NCBI RefSeq assembly: GCF_000599885.1
Contig: NZ_JFGT01000002.1
Location: 558,001 to 622,000, forward strand
Direction of reading: 5' to 3'
Source of the DNA: Pantoea sp. IMH
GTDB lineage: Bacteria; Pseudomonadota; Gammaproteobacteria; Enterobacterales; Enterobacteriaceae
Length of the DNA: 64,000 bases
Shown here: positions 1 through 9,563 of the stretch, one piece after another
Numbering within the stretch: position 1 is the first letter of the stretch
Layout of the letters: each line of letters starts with the position of its first letter
The notes under the pieces: model-generated
Seen by the model: only the letters and a program-made list of their open reading frames with translations
What the model was told of the DNA's origin: nothing
Databases searched by the model: none
Made by a program: the position numbers and the translations under genes

Positions 1-394
1 GAAATCCCACCACCACGCCCGGAAAAGCGAGCGGAAAAGTGAGGATAGCCAGCAGAAGTGAGCGGCCCGCAAAGCGATGACGGGCCAGAAAACAGCCGAC
101 AACAGCGGAAAGCGCCACCGCCGTCAGGGAGACCAGCAGTGAGAGCAGCACTGTCACACCGAGGCTACGTAAATAGTGAGGCTGGGTGAGGATAGTCCAG
201 TAGGCGTTGACGCCAGTACTGTTATCCGGCTGGCTGCCCATCAGCACCAGCGAAGCAAAAGGTAACAGCCAGAAAGCGGCAAAAAAGAGCAATGCCGGCA
301 CCATCATCCATTCTATTCTCCGCTGGCGTAGCAGCCGTGAAGTGGGCGCCCTGGGGAAGGCGCGGTCACGCGTGCTGAGAGACGGCACCGACAT
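1..394 (-). CDS. ABC transporter permease, N-terminal part (cut by window edge)
   Basis: Inner-membrane permease of a binding-protein-dependent uptake system. The visible 131 residues start at an ATG whose A is the last base of the upstream gene's TAA stop (TAATG, one-base overlap), so the two are translationally coupled. Three hydrophobic segments can be read: one around residues 28-50, a second around 75-100, and a third near the edge that carries a run of Pro/Gly as in the BPD_transp_1 family. The rest of the gene, and probably an ATPase, lies beyond base 1. The substrate cannot be read from this fragment; the partner binding protein belongs to the group that serves iron, polyamine or phosphonate-type ligands. 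Confidence 0.8.
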   Translation of the reverse strand, partial: MSVPSLSTRDRAFPRAPTSRLLRQRRIEWMMVPALLFFAAFWLLPFASLVLMGSQPDNSTGVNAYWTILTQPHYLRSLGVTVLLSLLVSLTAVALSAVVGCFLARHRFAGRSLLLAILTFPLAFPGVVVGF

Positions 395-1413
395 TACCGA
401 ATCTCACTCAGGTAACGGGCGGAAAAACTTTTCTGCGCATCCGCCATGTCCTGATAGTTAACCGTTCTGGCACGGGCATAATCACTGTCCGGCAGGAAAC
501 GTTTCTTCGCGTCAGCGGACATGGATTCTGTGCGAACCGGACGCAGGTAAGCGTTGGCCCAGATGGCCTGCCCTTTGTCAGAAAGCACATAGTCGATCAC
601 CTTTTTACCGTTATCAGCATGAGGGGCATTTTTGACCAGGCTGATGACATAGGGAACGGTCAGAGTCCCCTCTTCTGGAATCACAAATGCGACATTGGCA
701 TGGTCGGTATACTTCGCCCGGTAGGCGTTGAAATCGTAATCCAGCAGAATGGGGATCTCACCTGAGAGGAGGCGCGCATAGGCAGTCTGCTTCGGCACGA
801 CTGGCTCATTGGCTGACAGTTTTTTGAAGTAGGCCAGGCCAGGGCTGAAATCCTGCAGGCTGCCGCCCATCGCAAGGTTTGCCGCCACCGCGCCAACGTA
901 GCCGACAAAGGCGCTGGAAGGATCGAGGAAGCCGATCATGCCTTTATATTCTGGTTTTAACAGATCCTGCCATGATTGAGGGACAGGTAAACCGCCCAGC
1001 GCATCGACATTCACCATAAATCCCAGGGTGCCGGAGTGCAGCGCCACCCATTTGCCAGCCGGATCTTTCATGCCGTCCGGGATGGCGTTCCATTTCGCGG
1101 GCTTATAAGCGGCTACCACATCGGATTTGGCAGCCTGAATCCCAAAGGTCACGCCCAGATAGGCAACATCCGCTACCGGAGCGGCTTTCTCCGCCACCAG
1201 CTGTGCCAGCGCCTGACCGGAATTTTTGTTGTCCTGAGGCACATTGATGCCGGTGTCGCTGGCAATCGCCTTCAGTTGTGTCCCCCAGTCTGCCCATTCT
1301 GGCGGGCAGTTGTAACAAATAGCATCGGCGGCTGAAGCCACCTGGCTGAACAGAGTTCCTCCCGCCAGCAGCGCGGCGGCGGCAATCTTGCTGAACTGTT
1401 TAGGCTGTAACAT
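394..1413 (-). CDS. Periplasmic substrate-binding protein of an ABC importer
   Basis: 339-residue secreted binding protein. It has a typical signal peptide (Lys-rich start, hydrophobic core, SQVASAADA cleavage region near residue 28). The mature part resembles the SBP_bac_6/AfuA-PotD-like class: a CYNCPPEW segment at the mature N terminus, then alternating lobes with GTLGFMVNVDALGG and VAYLGVTFGIQAAK. It would deliver its ligand to the permease encoded directly downstream. The start is supported by a GGGAAAA ribosome-binding stretch. It lies 27 bases after the lacI-type gene and is probably co-transcribed with it. The ligand is unknown; iron(III), polyamines, thiamine or aminoethylphosphonate are family possibilities only. 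Confidence 0.8.
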   Translation of the reverse strand: MLQPKQFSKIAAAALLAGGTLFSQVASAADAICYNCPPEWADWGTQLKAIASDTGINVPQDNKNSGQALAQLVAEKAAPVADVAYLGVTFGIQAAKSDVVAAYKPAKWNAIPDGMKDPAGKWVALHSGTLGFMVNVDALGGLPVPQSWQDLLKPEYKGMIGFLDPSSAFVGYVGAVAANLAMGGSLQDFSPGLAYFKKLSANEPVVPKQTAYARLLSGEIPILLDYDFNAYRAKYTDHANVAFVIPEEGTLTVPYVISLVKNAPHADNGKKVIDYVLSDKGQAIWANAYLRPVRTESMSADAKKRFLPDSDYARARTVNYQDMADAQKSFSARYLSEIR

Positions 1414-1440
1414 AAGTTTTCCCGGATGTTGGTTATAAAA

Positions 1441-2451
1441 TTAAAACAAAAACGCAGGCGGTGGCGCGATGCTCTCCCCCAGCCGCAGTGCTGTCTGTAG
1501 CGGCTGAACCGGTTCGGGCTTCTGCTCGTCGATTAAAGCCAGCAGGTGCGCAATCGCAGCGGTTCCCATTTGCTGGAGCGGTTGCACGACCGAGGTCAGC
1601 GAAGGATAAACAAGGCGTCCAATGTCGATGCCGTCGAAGCCAATAATGGAAATTTGCTGAGGCACCTGATATCCCGCGCGCTGCAATTCCCCCATCACGC
1701 TGATCGCCAGCAGATCGTTAGTACAAATCAGCGCCGTCATTGCCTGGCTGCCTTTTAAAGCAGGTTGCAGGGTCTGAAAATCTGAACGGGTATGGCTGGG
1801 CATTTCCAGCATGGGGGCGGGGTTGAGTCCGGCATTTGCCATGGCATCGCAATAGCCCTGGTAGCGCAGCAAGGCGCGATCGGACTGCACAACAGGCCCG
1901 GCAATCATGCCAATACGCCGGTGCCCAAGAGCGAGCAGACGATCGGTGGCCTGGCGTACCGCCTGCCGGTTATCGACGCAGACTGACGGGAGCGTAAGGG
2001 AGGCCGGCGCATTGTGGACCAGTACCACCGGCACGGCCTCCCGGCGAAGACTCACCAGGAGCCGGCTGCTGTCTGCATTCGCTACGGTGAGTACCAGCCC
2101 ATCCACGCGCTGGCGCAGCATGTTCTCGACGATATCGGCCTCACGCTGGGTCTGATAATCACTGGTTGCGATCAGCAGCGCATAGCCACTCTGCTGCGAG
2201 GCGACTTCCATCGCCTGCAACTGCTCCGCAAACACGGGATTGCTTAAAGACGGTAAAAGCACGCCCAGCGTCCGGGAGGATTGCGTGCGTAGCTGACGCG
2301 CAATATGGTTTGGCCGGAAGCTAAGCTGTTCAGAAGCGGCAAGCACTTTGTTCCGGGTCTCTTCACGCACCAGCTCGGGGGCAGAGAAAGCTCTCGCCGC
2401 TGTCGCCCTGGAGACGCCAGCCAGTTTCGCCACCTGGAGTAAATCGGTCAT
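1441..2451 (-). CDS. LacI-family transcriptional regulator
   Basis: 336-residue repressor. The N-terminal helix-turn-helix reads LLQVAKLAGVSRATAARAFS (residues 4-23), followed by the hinge-helix region FRPNHIARQLRTQ, and then a periplasmic-binding-protein-like effector domain with TLGVLLPSLSNPVFAEQL and ISIIGFDGIDIGRLVYPSLT. It is the first gene of the operon with the downstream binding protein and permease, so it is the likely local regulator. Its own start codon (SD AGGTGAG) is preceded 16 bases away by a perfect 7+7 inverted repeat with a central CG, the hallmark of LacI-family operators, so autoregulation is expected. The effector is unknown. Confidence 0.88.
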   Translation of the reverse strand: MTDLLQVAKLAGVSRATAARAFSAPELVREETRNKVLAASEQLSFRPNHIARQLRTQSSRTLGVLLPSLSNPVFAEQLQAMEVASQQSGYALLIATSDYQTQREADIVENMLRQRVDGLVLTVANADSSRLLVSLRREAVPVVLVHNAPASLTLPSVCVDNRQAVRQATDRLLALGHRRIGMIAGPVVQSDRALLRYQGYCDAMANAGLNPAPMLEMPSHTRSDFQTLQPALKGSQAMTALICTNDLLAISVMGELQRAGYQVPQQISIIGFDGIDIGRLVYPSLTSVVQPLQQMGTAAIAHLLALIDEQKPEPVQPLQTALRLGESIAPPPAFLF

Positions 2452-2467
2452 CTGCTCACCTTTTCAC

Positions 2468-2485
2468 CATGAGATCGTTCTCATG
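2468..2485. promoter_or_regulatory. Probable LacI-family operator
   Basis: CATGAGATCGTTCTCATG: two perfect 7-base arms (CATGAGA/TCTCATG) around TCGT with the central CG step typical of LacI/PurR-family sites. It sits 16 bases upstream of the lacI-type start codon, so binding would block the operon that includes the regulator, the binding protein and the permease. Confidence 0.65.
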
Positions 2486-2777
2486 GCAGGCAAGGTAACA
2501 ATGCTTTATGACAGCGACATGAACCGCAGATGGCGCTTTTAAAAAAGAATGTGGCTCTTTTTACAGGTTAACTATGTGCCGGACGCGGGTTAGCGGTCAC
2601 GCCAGCGCCTTTATCGCTTTATCAGGCGTGTCGCCCGTCACTTTTGCCGCCTTATAGTCACCGTGGCCCGTTTCCTTCCTCTCCGCCACTGGTTAAGATA
2701 CCTTGCTCAGGCGACGGGTTAAGCTCCCTGTAGCGAACAATCAGCCGGATTGCGGGTCAAACGAGGAGTTCATCAGG

Positions 2778-4250
2778 ATGGGATTCAGTATGCTAAACCG
2801 ATTAAAGCGATGCGCGCTGGCCTCGCTGATTGTCACGCTTTCGCTCCCTTCTCTGCCCGCCGCCGCCGATATCAGTGATAATCTGCCCGATATCGGCACC
2901 ACGGCGGGCAGCACGCTGTCGGTCAATCAGGAACTGGCGATGGGCGATTTTTACGTGCGCCAGCTGCGCGGCAGCGCCCCGCTTATTAACGATCCGCTGC
3001 TGAATGACTACATCAATCAGCTGGGTATGCGGCTGGTGAATCACGCCTGGTCGGTAAAAACGCCCTTCCACTTTTTCCTGATCCGCAACGATCAGATCAA
3101 CGCTTTCGCCTTCTTCGGCGGCAACGTGGTGCTCCATTCCGCCCTGTTTCGCTACGCCGATAATGAAAGCCAGCTCGCCTCGGTCGTCGCGCACGAAATT
3201 TCCCACGTCACCCAGCGGCACCTGGCCCGCGCGATGGAAGCGCAGCAGCGCAATGCGCCGTTAACCTGGGTCGGCGCGCTTGGCTCAATCCTGCTGGCGA
3301 TGGCCAGCCCGCAGGCCGGTATGGCGGCGCTGAGCGGCACGCTGGCAGGCACACAACAGGGCATTATCAGCTTTACGCAGCAGAACGAGCAGGAGGCTGA
3401 CCGCATCGGTATTCAGGTGCTGCAACGCGCCGGTTTCGATCCCGAAGCGATGCCCAACTTCCTGCAAAAGCTGGCCGATCAGTCGCGTTTCTCGTCCAAA
3501 CCGCCGGAAATTCTGCTGACGCACCCGCTGCCTGACAGCCGCCTCGCCGACGCCCGTAACCGCGCCAATCAGATGAAGCCGGTGGTGGTGCAGTCTTCCC
3601 AGGATTTTTATATGGCGAAAGTGCGTGCGCTGGGCATGTATGCTACCGGCCAGAATCAGCTGACCGACGATCTGCTTAACCAGTTAAGCAAAGGCAACAC
3701 CCGCGAACAGGCCGCGGCGCAGTACGGCAAAGCGGTGCAGTTCCTTGAGGCTAAAAGCTTCGCCAACGCCAGAAAAATCATCGCTCCCCTGCTGGCCAGC
3801 CAGCCTGACAACGTCTGGTATCTCGATATCATGACCGATATTGAGATCGGCCTGAACCAGCCTCAGCGTGCCATTGCCATGCTGAAAGGCGCTCGCGGGG
3901 CAGCTGCCAGCCCGGTTGTGCAGCTTAACCTGGCTAACGCGTATCTGGTGGCGAAGCAGCCTGCCGAGGCGAGCAGGTTGCTTAACCGCTACACCTGGAA
4001 CCATAAAGAGGATGCGAACGGCTGGGATCTGCTGGCACAGGCTTCCGCCGCCCTGGGACTGACCGATGAGGAACAGGCCGCCAGAGCCGAAGGCCTTGCG
4101 CTTAACGGTCAGCTGGATCAGGCGATCCGCAGTTTGATCAGCGCCAGCGCCGCCGTCCCGCTGCGCAGCCTCAAGCAGGCGCGCTACGATGCGCGTATCG
4201 ATCAGCTGCGCCAGCTTCAGCAGCGCTTCCGCCAGTATCAGAAATCCTGA
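2778..4250 (+). CDS. bepA: Beta-barrel assembly-enhancing protease BepA
   Basis: Periplasmic zinc metallopeptidase and chaperone that promotes LptD maturation and BAM-dependent outer-membrane protein assembly, and degrades stalled substrates. The chosen ATG gives 490 residues (E. coli 487) and has a GAGGAG ribosome-binding site 9 bases upstream. An in-frame ATG at 2790 is an alternative, and open frame continues upstream without a ribosome-binding site. Signal peptide at residues 1-30, M48 motif HEISH with third ligand in EQEADRIG, then C-terminal TPR repeats from about residue 300. It is followed 14 bases later by yfgD, probably as one operon. The neighbouring E. coli gene perM is not present upstream. 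Confidence 0.96.
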   Translation: MGFSMLNRLKRCALASLIVTLSLPSLPAAADISDNLPDIGTTAGSTLSVNQELAMGDFYVRQLRGSAPLINDPLLNDYINQLGMRLVNHAWSVKTPFHFFLIRNDQINAFAFFGGNVVLHSALFRYADNESQLASVVAHEISHVTQRHLARAMEAQQRNAPLTWVGALGSILLAMASPQAGMAALSGTLAGTQQGIISFTQQNEQEADRIGIQVLQRAGFDPEAMPNFLQKLADQSRFSSKPPEILLTHPLPDSRLADARNRANQMKPVVVQSSQDFYMAKVRALGMYATGQNQLTDDLLNQLSKGNTREQAAAQYGKAVQFLEAKSFANARKIIAPLLASQPDNVWYLDIMTDIEIGLNQPQRAIAMLKGARGAAASPVVQLNLANAYLVAKQPAEASRLLNRYTWNHKEDANGWDLLAQASAALGLTDEEQAARAEGLALNGQLDQAIRSLISASAAVPLRSLKQARYDARIDQLRQLQQRFRQYQKS

Positions 4251-4264
4251 TGAGAAGGAAATTT

Positions 4265-4621
4265 ATGACCACCGTCACGATCTATCACAACCCACGCTGT
4301 TCTAAAAGCCGTGAGACGCTTGCCTTACTGAGGGAGAACGGTGTGGAGCCGGAGATAGTGCTCTATCTGGAAACGCCGCCCGATGCGACAGCGCTGAAAG
4401 GCGTGCTGGAAAAACTGGGATTCACCTCAGCAAGAGCGCTGATGCGCACTAAAGAGCCGCTCTACCGCTCGCTGGAGTTAGGCAACACCAGCATCAGCGA
4501 AGAAAAGCTGCTGGCGGCCATGGCTGCCCATCCCGCACTGATTGAACGCCCGATCGTTATCGCCGGAGACCAGGCACGGCTTGGTCGTACACCGGAGCAG
4601 GTGCTGGAAATCGTTGCCTGA
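4265..4621 (+). CDS. yfgD: ArsC-family thiol reductase-like protein YfgD
   Basis: 118-residue thioredoxin-fold protein of the ArsC/Spx-like family. It begins TVTIYHNPRCSKSRETLALL with the single N-terminal Cys used by arsenate reductases of the glutaredoxin-dependent class. The second half carries the conserved RTKEPLYRSLEL and ERPIVI segments. The ATG at 4265 is preceded by GAGAAGGA, and the family length (E. coli YfgD 119) supports this start rather than an earlier in-frame one. It lies immediately after bepA as in E. coli. No ars genes are nearby, so a role in arsenate resistance is not supported by context; the function of YfgD is poorly defined. Confidence 0.9.
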   Translation: MTTVTIYHNPRCSKSRETLALLRENGVEPEIVLYLETPPDATALKGVLEKLGFTSARALMRTKEPLYRSLELGNTSISEEKLLAAMAAHPALIERPIVIAGDQARLGRTPEQVLEIVA

Positions 4622-4637
4622 AGCGCCAGGGCGCTTT
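4622..4637 (+). terminator. Short hairpin between convergent yfgD and hda
   Basis: AGCGCCAGGGCGCT forms a short GC-rich stem followed by TTTCGTCT on the + strand. It lies between two convergent genes and could end yfgD transcription. The stem is short, so the assignment is tentative. Confidence 0.4.
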
Positions 4638-4644
4638 CGTCTGA

Positions 4645-5346
4645 CTACAGACTCAGCGCTTCTTTGACAAAGGGAATGGTCAGCTTGCGCTGAGCGCTGA
4701 TGGAAGCGCGATCGAGTTTATCCAGCGTTTCAAATAGCGTGCGCATCTCACGATCGAGCCTTTTCAGCAGGAAGCGGCCCACATCTTCCGGCAATTCGAA
4801 TCCCCGCAGCCGGGCGCGCAGCTGCAGCGCCTGAAGTTTGTCATCGTCTGACAGCGGCTGTAGCCGGTAAATCTGGCCCCAGTCAAGCCGGGAGGCGAGA
4901 TCGGCCAGCTTCAGATTTAGCTGGCGGGGAGGACGATCGCCGGTGATCAGCAGGCGGGTTTTGCCCGTTTCGAGAATGCGGTTATAAAGATCGAAGATCG
5001 CCATTTCCCACATCTCATCGCCGGCAATGCACTCAATATTATCGATGCAGATCAGCGCCAGCTGCTCCATACCATCAAGCACTTCCGGTACAAACCAGGT
5101 TCGCTTATCGAGCGGCACATAGCCCACCGCTTCGCCGATCGCGGAGAGTTCAGCACAGGCGGCGTGCAGCAGATGACTGCGGCCTCCCCCCTCACGTGAC
5201 CAGATATAAAAATAGCTGCCCTGTTCCTGAAGCAGCGCATTTCTCAGCGCCGCGACCAGCGACGGATTTTCTCCCGACCAGAAACTGGCGAAGGTTTCAT
5301 CATCGGGCAGATAGAGTGGCAGCGACAGCTGTGCCGGAGTGTTCAG
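4645..5346 (-). CDS. hda: DnaA-homologous regulator Hda (CTG start)
   Basis: AAA+ protein that, with the DNA-loaded beta clamp, stimulates hydrolysis of DnaA-bound ATP (RIDA) and limits re-initiation of replication. The clamp-binding motif QLSLPL lies at residues 6-11, and the rest matches DnaA domain III, including [15 protein letters not shown] (Walker B-like) and [19 protein letters not shown] place the start at CTG 5346-5344, five bases after GAGG; this gives 233 residues, the E. coli length, and E. coli hda is also read from a CUG. The upstream GTG at 5352 overlaps the ribosome-binding site and is less likely. The gene lies between uraA and yfgD as in E. coli. Confidence 0.95.
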   Translation of the reverse strand: MNTPAQLSLPLYLPDDETFASFWSGENPSLVAALRNALLQEQGSYFYIWSREGGGRSHLLHAACAELSAIGEAVGYVPLDKRTWFVPEVLDGMEQLALICIDNIECIAGDEMWEMAIFDLYNRILETGKTRLLITGDRPPRQLNLKLADLASRLDWGQIYRLQPLSDDDKLQALQLRARLRGFELPEDVGRFLLKRLDREMRTLFETLDKLDRASISAQRKLTIPFVKEALSL

Positions 5347-5435
5347 AAGCACCTCAGTAGTGATCGGGCAAAATCCGGCAGAAGTTTATCACACCTTGAT
5401 TAGGTTAATAAACGAAGGCCGGATCTCTCCCATGG

Positions 5436-6713
5436 TCAGTCGCGATCCTCTGGATCGAGAATGGTTTCTTCCGGTCGTATCAGGCTGATCAACTTAAAGA
5501 TCAGGCTGAGTGAAATCCCGACAAGTGTCGCCAGCGCCATGCCTTTCAGCTCTGCCGCGCCAATATGCACCGTCGCGCCGCTGACGCCGATAATCAGGAT
5601 CACCGAGGTGAGGATCAGGTTTTGCGCCTTGTTATAATCCACTTTCGACTCGATCAGCACCCGGATGCCGGAAGCGCCAATTACCCCGTAAAGCAGCAGC
5701 GATACACCGCCCATCACCGGCACGGGTACGGCCTGGATGGCGGCGGCAAGCTTGCCAACACAGGAAAGCAGGATCGCCAGAATCGCCGCGCCGCCAATGA
5801 CCCAGGTGCTGTAAACCCGGGTTATCGCCATCACGCCGATATTCTCACCATAAGTGGTGTTGGGCGTTGAGCCGAAAAAGCCGGAAAAGATGGTGGAGAT
5901 ACCGTTGGCAAACATTGACCGGTGCAGTCCCGGATCTTTCAGCAGGTCCTTTTTGACGATATTGGCCGTAACCACCAGGTGTCCGACATGCTCGGCAATC
6001 ACCACCAGCGCCGCCGGCAGGATCGTCAGCATCGCATACCATTCAAAGCGTGGTGTATAAAAGGTCGGTAAGGCGAACCAGGGAGCCGCCGCGACCGGCG
6101 CCCAGTCGACGATGCCCATCAGCCAGGAGAGCGCATAGCCCGCCAGCACGCCGACCAGAATCGGGATAATGGCCAGAAAGCCGCGGAACAGGACGGAACC
6201 AAACACCGTCACCGCCAGCGTCACCATGGAGATGGTAATTGTTTTACTGTCCACCGCAGCACCGTTTGCCGGTAACAATCCGGCCATATTGGCCGCCACG
6301 CCCGCCAGCTCCAGACCGATCACCGCCACGATGGCGCCCATCGCCGCAGGCGGAAACAGCACATCCAGCCAGCCCGTCCCGGCTTTTTTCACGATCAGCG
6401 CCACCAGGCAGAACAGCACGCCGCAAAGGATAAAGCCGCCCAGCGCCACCTCATAACCCAGCGGCAGCAGCAGCAACACGGGCGAAATAAAGGCGAAGCT
6501 GGAGCCGAGATAGGCCGGGATTTTCCCTTTACAGATAAAAAGGTAAAGCAGCGTGCCGATGCCGTTAAACAGCAGCACGGTCGCCGGATTGATATGAAAC
6601 AGAATAGGCACCAGCACCGTCGCGCCAAACATGGCGAACAGATGCTGGAAGCTGAGTGGAATGGTTTGCAGCAGCGGTGGCCGCTCGCTGACACCAATAG
6701 CGCGACGCGTCAT
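5436..6713 (-). CDS. uraA: Uracil:proton symporter UraA
   Basis: 425-residue inner-membrane nucleobase transporter (NCS2 family, E. coli 429) that imports uracil for conversion to UMP by Upp. Fourteen hydrophobic segments are expected; the conserved parts include PLSFQHLFAMFGATVLVPIL near the N terminus, IAEHVGHLVVTANI and STPNTTYGENIGVMAITRVY, which hold the substrate and proton site residues. It is downstream of upp on the same strand as in E. coli. Here the gap is wider (219 bases) and holds an intrinsic-terminator-like hairpin 23 bases before the start codon, so read-through may set the uraA level. Confidence 0.96.
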   Translation of the reverse strand: MTRRAIGVSERPPLLQTIPLSFQHLFAMFGATVLVPILFHINPATVLLFNGIGTLLYLFICKGKIPAYLGSSFAFISPVLLLLPLGYEVALGGFILCGVLFCLVALIVKKAGTGWLDVLFPPAAMGAIVAVIGLELAGVAANMAGLLPANGAAVDSKTITISMVTLAVTVFGSVLFRGFLAIIPILVGVLAGYALSWLMGIVDWAPVAAAPWFALPTFYTPRFEWYAMLTILPAALVVIAEHVGHLVVTANIVKKDLLKDPGLHRSMFANGISTIFSGFFGSTPNTTYGENIGVMAITRVYSTWVIGGAAILAILLSCVGKLAAAIQAVPVPVMGGVSLLLYGVIGASGIRVLIESKVDYNKAQNLILTSVILIIGVSGATVHIGAAELKGMALATLVGISLSLIFKLISLIRPEETILDPEDRD

Positions 6714-6735
6714 AATATCCCCTTTATTTTACCCA

Positions 6736-6762
6736 ATAAAAAGCCGACTCTGCGGTCGGCTT
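6736..6762 (-). terminator. Intrinsic terminator/attenuator between upp and uraA
   Basis: On the minus strand an 8-bp stem AAGCCGAC/GTCGGCTT with a 6-base loop is followed by TTTTTATT. It ends 22 bases before the uraA start codon and lies downstream of upp. It can terminate upp or act as an attenuator for uraA. The remaining 170 bases back to upp are GC-rich, carry small inverted repeats and show no credible gene. Confidence 0.75.
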
Positions 6763-6932
6763 AATGAACAATGAAGCAATTTGAATAACCCGCATTCACG
6801 GGTGCAATGCGGCAGGCCCGCACGGGTCGCAGGCAGGATGGCCCCGGCCTGCAAGCCGGAGACACAGCGAACCCGGCCCGCCGCTCTGGCTGCCGGATGA
6901 AACCTGACTGCGACGCCCGCCTGATGCATTGA

Positions 6933-7559
6933 CTATTTGGTTCCGAAAATCTTGTCGCCCGCATCGCCGAGTCCTGGAATGATATAACCTTTCTCATCCA
7001 GACCCTGATCGACCGAGGCAGTGTAAAGCTCCACGTCCGGGTGCGCTTTCTCCAGCGCGGCAATGCCTTCCGGCGCAGCGACAAGCACCAGTACTTTAAT
7101 GCTGGTACAGCCCGCTTTTTTCAGCAGATCGATGGTAGCGATCATCGAGCCGCCGGTGGCCAGCATGGGATCCACGACCAGCGCCATACGCTCATCAATA
7201 TTGGAAACCAGCTTCTGAAAATAAGGGACAGGCTCCAGCGTCTCTTCATCACGGTAAACACCCACGACGCTGATACGGGCACTGGGAACATGCTCCAGTA
7301 CGCCTTCCATCATGCCCAGACCGGCACGCAGGATTGGCACAACGGTGATCTTTTTACCCTTGATCTGCTCAATGACGACAGGGCCGTTCCAGCCCTCAAT
7401 GGTCACCGTTTCGGTTTCCAGATCGGAGGTCGCTTCATAAGTCAGCAGGCTTCCCACTTCAGAGGCAAGTTCACGAAAACGCTTGGTGCTTACGTCATGT
7501 TCACGCATCAAACCCAGTTTATGTTTGACCAGCGGGTGTTTGACTTCCACGATCTTCAT
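6933..7559 (-). CDS. upp: Uracil phosphoribosyltransferase Upp
   Basis: Cytosolic salvage enzyme converting uracil and PRPP to UMP. 208 residues, the same as E. coli. The N terminus [20 protein letters not shown] is family-typical. The PRPP-binding loop is [12 protein letters not shown] at about residues 128-139, and the uracil-binding C terminus is [24 protein letters not shown] ribosome-binding site precedes the ATG. It is divergent from purM, so the 7560-7802 interval holds both promoters, and it is coupled in function to uraA downstream. Confidence 0.97.
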   Translation of the reverse strand: MKIVEVKHPLVKHKLGLMREHDVSTKRFRELASEVGSLLTYEATSDLETETVTIEGWNGPVVIEQIKGKKITVVPILRAGLGMMEGVLEHVPSARISVVGVYRDEETLEPVPYFQKLVSNIDERMALVVDPMLATGGSMIATIDLLKKAGCTSIKVLVLVAAPEGIAALEKAHPDVELYTASVDQGLDEKGYIIPGLGDAGDKIFGTK

Positions 7560-7720
7560 TCTTTTACTCCCGGAGTGTTAAGCTGCAAAAAAAAATCGCG
7601 AGATTATAGCGCCCTTTCTGCGCTACGCCATATTACTTAATGCAACTTCTGCAAAATCTGCCGCGATTTGATAAGGATTGGCTAAAACCCGGCCATACGC
7701 AATACATCAGCACATGGCGC

Positions 7721-7749
7721 TCGCAAACGTTTGCCCCGACTGGTAGAAT
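7721..7749 (+). promoter_or_regulatory. purMN promoter with PurR operator
   Basis: The palindrome GCAAACGTTTGC (7723-7734) within TCGCAAACGTTTGCCC matches the PurR consensus. Eight bases on is TGGTAGAAT, an extended -10 (TAGAAT at 7744-7749). The operator covers the -35 position, so hypoxanthine/guanine-bound PurR would block purMN transcription, as known for E. coli purMN. Confidence 0.85.
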
Positions 7750-7802
7750 TGCCGCGCTTCATTTTCCATACCACCAACCGCAAACCGCGTGGGGATTTCG
7801 CA

Positions 7803-8843
7803 GTGACCGACAAAACCTCTCTCAGCTATAAAGACGCCGGCGTAGACATCGACGCGGGTAATGCGTTAGTCGATCGTATTAAAGGCGTGGTGAAAAAGAC
7901 CCGTCGTCCGGAAGTGATGGGCGGACTGGGCGGTTTCGGCGCCCTTTGTGCGCTGCCGCAAAAATACCGCGAACCCGTGCTGGTTTCCGGCACTGACGGC
8001 GTTGGCACCAAGCTGCGTCTGGCGATGGATTTAAAACGTCACGACACCATTGGTATCGATCTGGTGGCCATGTGCGTCAACGACCTGGTGGTACAGGGTG
8101 CTGAGCCGCTCTTCTTCCTCGACTACTACGCCACCGGCAAGCTGGATGTGGAGATCGCCGCCAGCGTGATTACCGGCATCGCTGAAGGCTGTTCCCAGTC
8201 CGGCTGTGCGCTGGTGGGTGGCGAGACTGCGGAAATGCCGGGGATGTATCACGGCGAAGATTATGACGTGGCAGGTTTTTGCGTCGGCGTGGTGGAAAAA
8301 TCAGAGATTATTGACGGCAGCAAAGTGCAGGATGGTGATGTGCTGATTGCGCTTGGCTCCAGCGGCCCGCACTCAAACGGCTATTCGCTGGTGCGCAAAA
8401 TTCTGGAAGTCAGCCAGACCGATCCGGAAACCACCCAGCTGGAAGGCAAGCCGCTGGCGGACCATCTGCTCGCCCCTACCCGTATTTACGTCAAAAATAT
8501 CCTCAGCCTGATTGAGCAGGTCGACGTGCATGCCATATCTCACCTGACCGGCGGCGGCTTCTGGGAAAATATCCCCCGCGTGCTGCCGGATAACACCCAG
8601 GCCGTGCTCTCCGAGTCAAGCTGGCAGTGGCCCGCAGTGTTCAGCTGGCTGCAGCAGGCCGGTAACGTCAGCCGTTTTGAAATGTACCGTACTTTCAACT
8701 GTGGCGTCGGCATGGTGATTGCGCTTGCCGCCAGCGAAGCGGATAAAGCGATCCAGCTGATGCAGGACGCGGGTGAAACGGCCTGGAAAATCGGTGTGAT
8801 CAAAGCCTCCAGCGCTGAAGAACGTGTGGTTATCAACGCATGA
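7803..8843 (+). CDS. purM: Phosphoribosylaminoimidazole synthetase PurM
   Basis: AIR synthetase, fifth step of purine synthesis: ATP-dependent ring closure of FGAM. It is read from GTG at 7803 ([20 protein letters not shown] follows), giving 346 residues against 345 in E. coli. An ATG in frame upstream would lie on the promoter, so it is not used. The ATP-binding segment [14 protein letters not shown] and the loop [12 protein letters not shown] are present, with the C-terminal [14 protein letters not shown]. It overlaps purN by four bases (ATGA), so the pair is translationally coupled and controlled by the PurR site. Confidence 0.97.
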   Translation: MTDKTSLSYKDAGVDIDAGNALVDRIKGVVKKTRRPEVMGGLGGFGALCALPQKYREPVLVSGTDGVGTKLRLAMDLKRHDTIGIDLVAMCVNDLVVQGAEPLFFLDYYATGKLDVEIAASVITGIAEGCSQSGCALVGGETAEMPGMYHGEDYDVAGFCVGVVEKSEIIDGSKVQDGDVLIALGSSGPHSNGYSLVRKILEVSQTDPETTQLEGKPLADHLLAPTRIYVKNILSLIEQVDVHAISHLTGGGFWENIPRVLPDNTQAVLSESSWQWPAVFSWLQQAGNVSRFEMYRTFNCGVGMVIALAASEADKAIQLMQDAGETAWKIGVIKASSAEERVVINA

Positions 8844-9478
8844 AGCGGCTGGTCGTGCTGATATCCGGTCAGGGAAGCAACCTTGCAGCGATCCTGAATG
8901 CCTGTCAGCAAGGGCGTATCCCCGGCGGCGTCGCCGCCGTGTTCAGCAATAAGGCGGAGGCCCTGGGCCTGACGCGGGCGCGAGAAGCCGGGGTCCCTGC
9001 CCATGCGCTGGCCGCATCACAGTTTGCCGATCGTGAAGCCTTCGATCGTCAGCTGATGCAGGAAATCGACGCGTATGCGCCCGATCTGGTGGTGCTGGCG
9101 GGTTATATGCGTATTCTCAGCCCCGCCTTTGTGGCGCACTACGCGGGCCGGATGCTGAATATTCATCCTTCCCTGCTGCCGAAATATCCGGGTCTGCACA
9201 CGCACCGACAGGCGATGGAGAACGGTGACGAAGAGCACGGCACATCGGTGCATTTCGTCACCGACCAGCTTGATGGCGGCCCGGTGATCCTTCAGGCAAA
9301 GGTGCCGGTATTTGCTGAGGATACGGAAGAGGATGTTCATGCGCGCGTCCAGCATCAGGAACATGCGATCTATCCGCTGGTGGTGAGCTGGTTCCTGGAA
9401 GGACGGCTGGCCATGCGTGATGATGCCGCCTGGCTTGATGGCGTAAAACTGCCGCCTGAAGGCTATGCCGGGGAGTAA
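8840..9478 (+). CDS. purN: Glycinamide ribonucleotide transformylase PurN
   Basis: Transfers a formyl group from 10-formyl-THF to GAR, third step of purine synthesis. 212 residues, identical in length to E. coli. It starts with the nucleotide-binding [19 protein letters not shown]. The catalytic Asn/His pair is in [12 protein letters not shown] (about residues 106-117) and the catalytic Asp is in TDQLDGGPV. Its ATG overlaps the purM stop. A strong hairpin follows about 60 bases downstream, facing the convergent pstB. Confidence 0.97.
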   Translation: MKRLVVLISGQGSNLAAILNACQQGRIPGGVAAVFSNKAEALGLTRAREAGVPAHALAASQFADREAFDRQLMQEIDAYAPDLVVLAGYMRILSPAFVAHYAGRMLNIHPSLLPKYPGLHTHRQAMENGDEEHGTSVHFVTDQLDGGPVILQAKVPVFAEDTEEDVHARVQHQEHAIYPLVVSWFLEGRLAMRDDAAWLDGVKLPPEGYAGE

Positions 9479-9537
9479 CCCGGCATCGCCGCACGTAAAA
9501 TCATTTCCAGGTCTTCCCTGATTTAGCCAACATGATC

Positions 9538-9562
9538 GGGAGAATCTCCGGTTCTCCCTTTC
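9538..9562 (+). terminator. purMN terminator
   Basis: GGGAGAA/TTCTCCC stem with a 7-base loop, then TTTCTT. It lies between the convergent purN and pstB and ends just before the pstB stop codon. Confidence 0.75.
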
Positions 9563-9563
9563 T

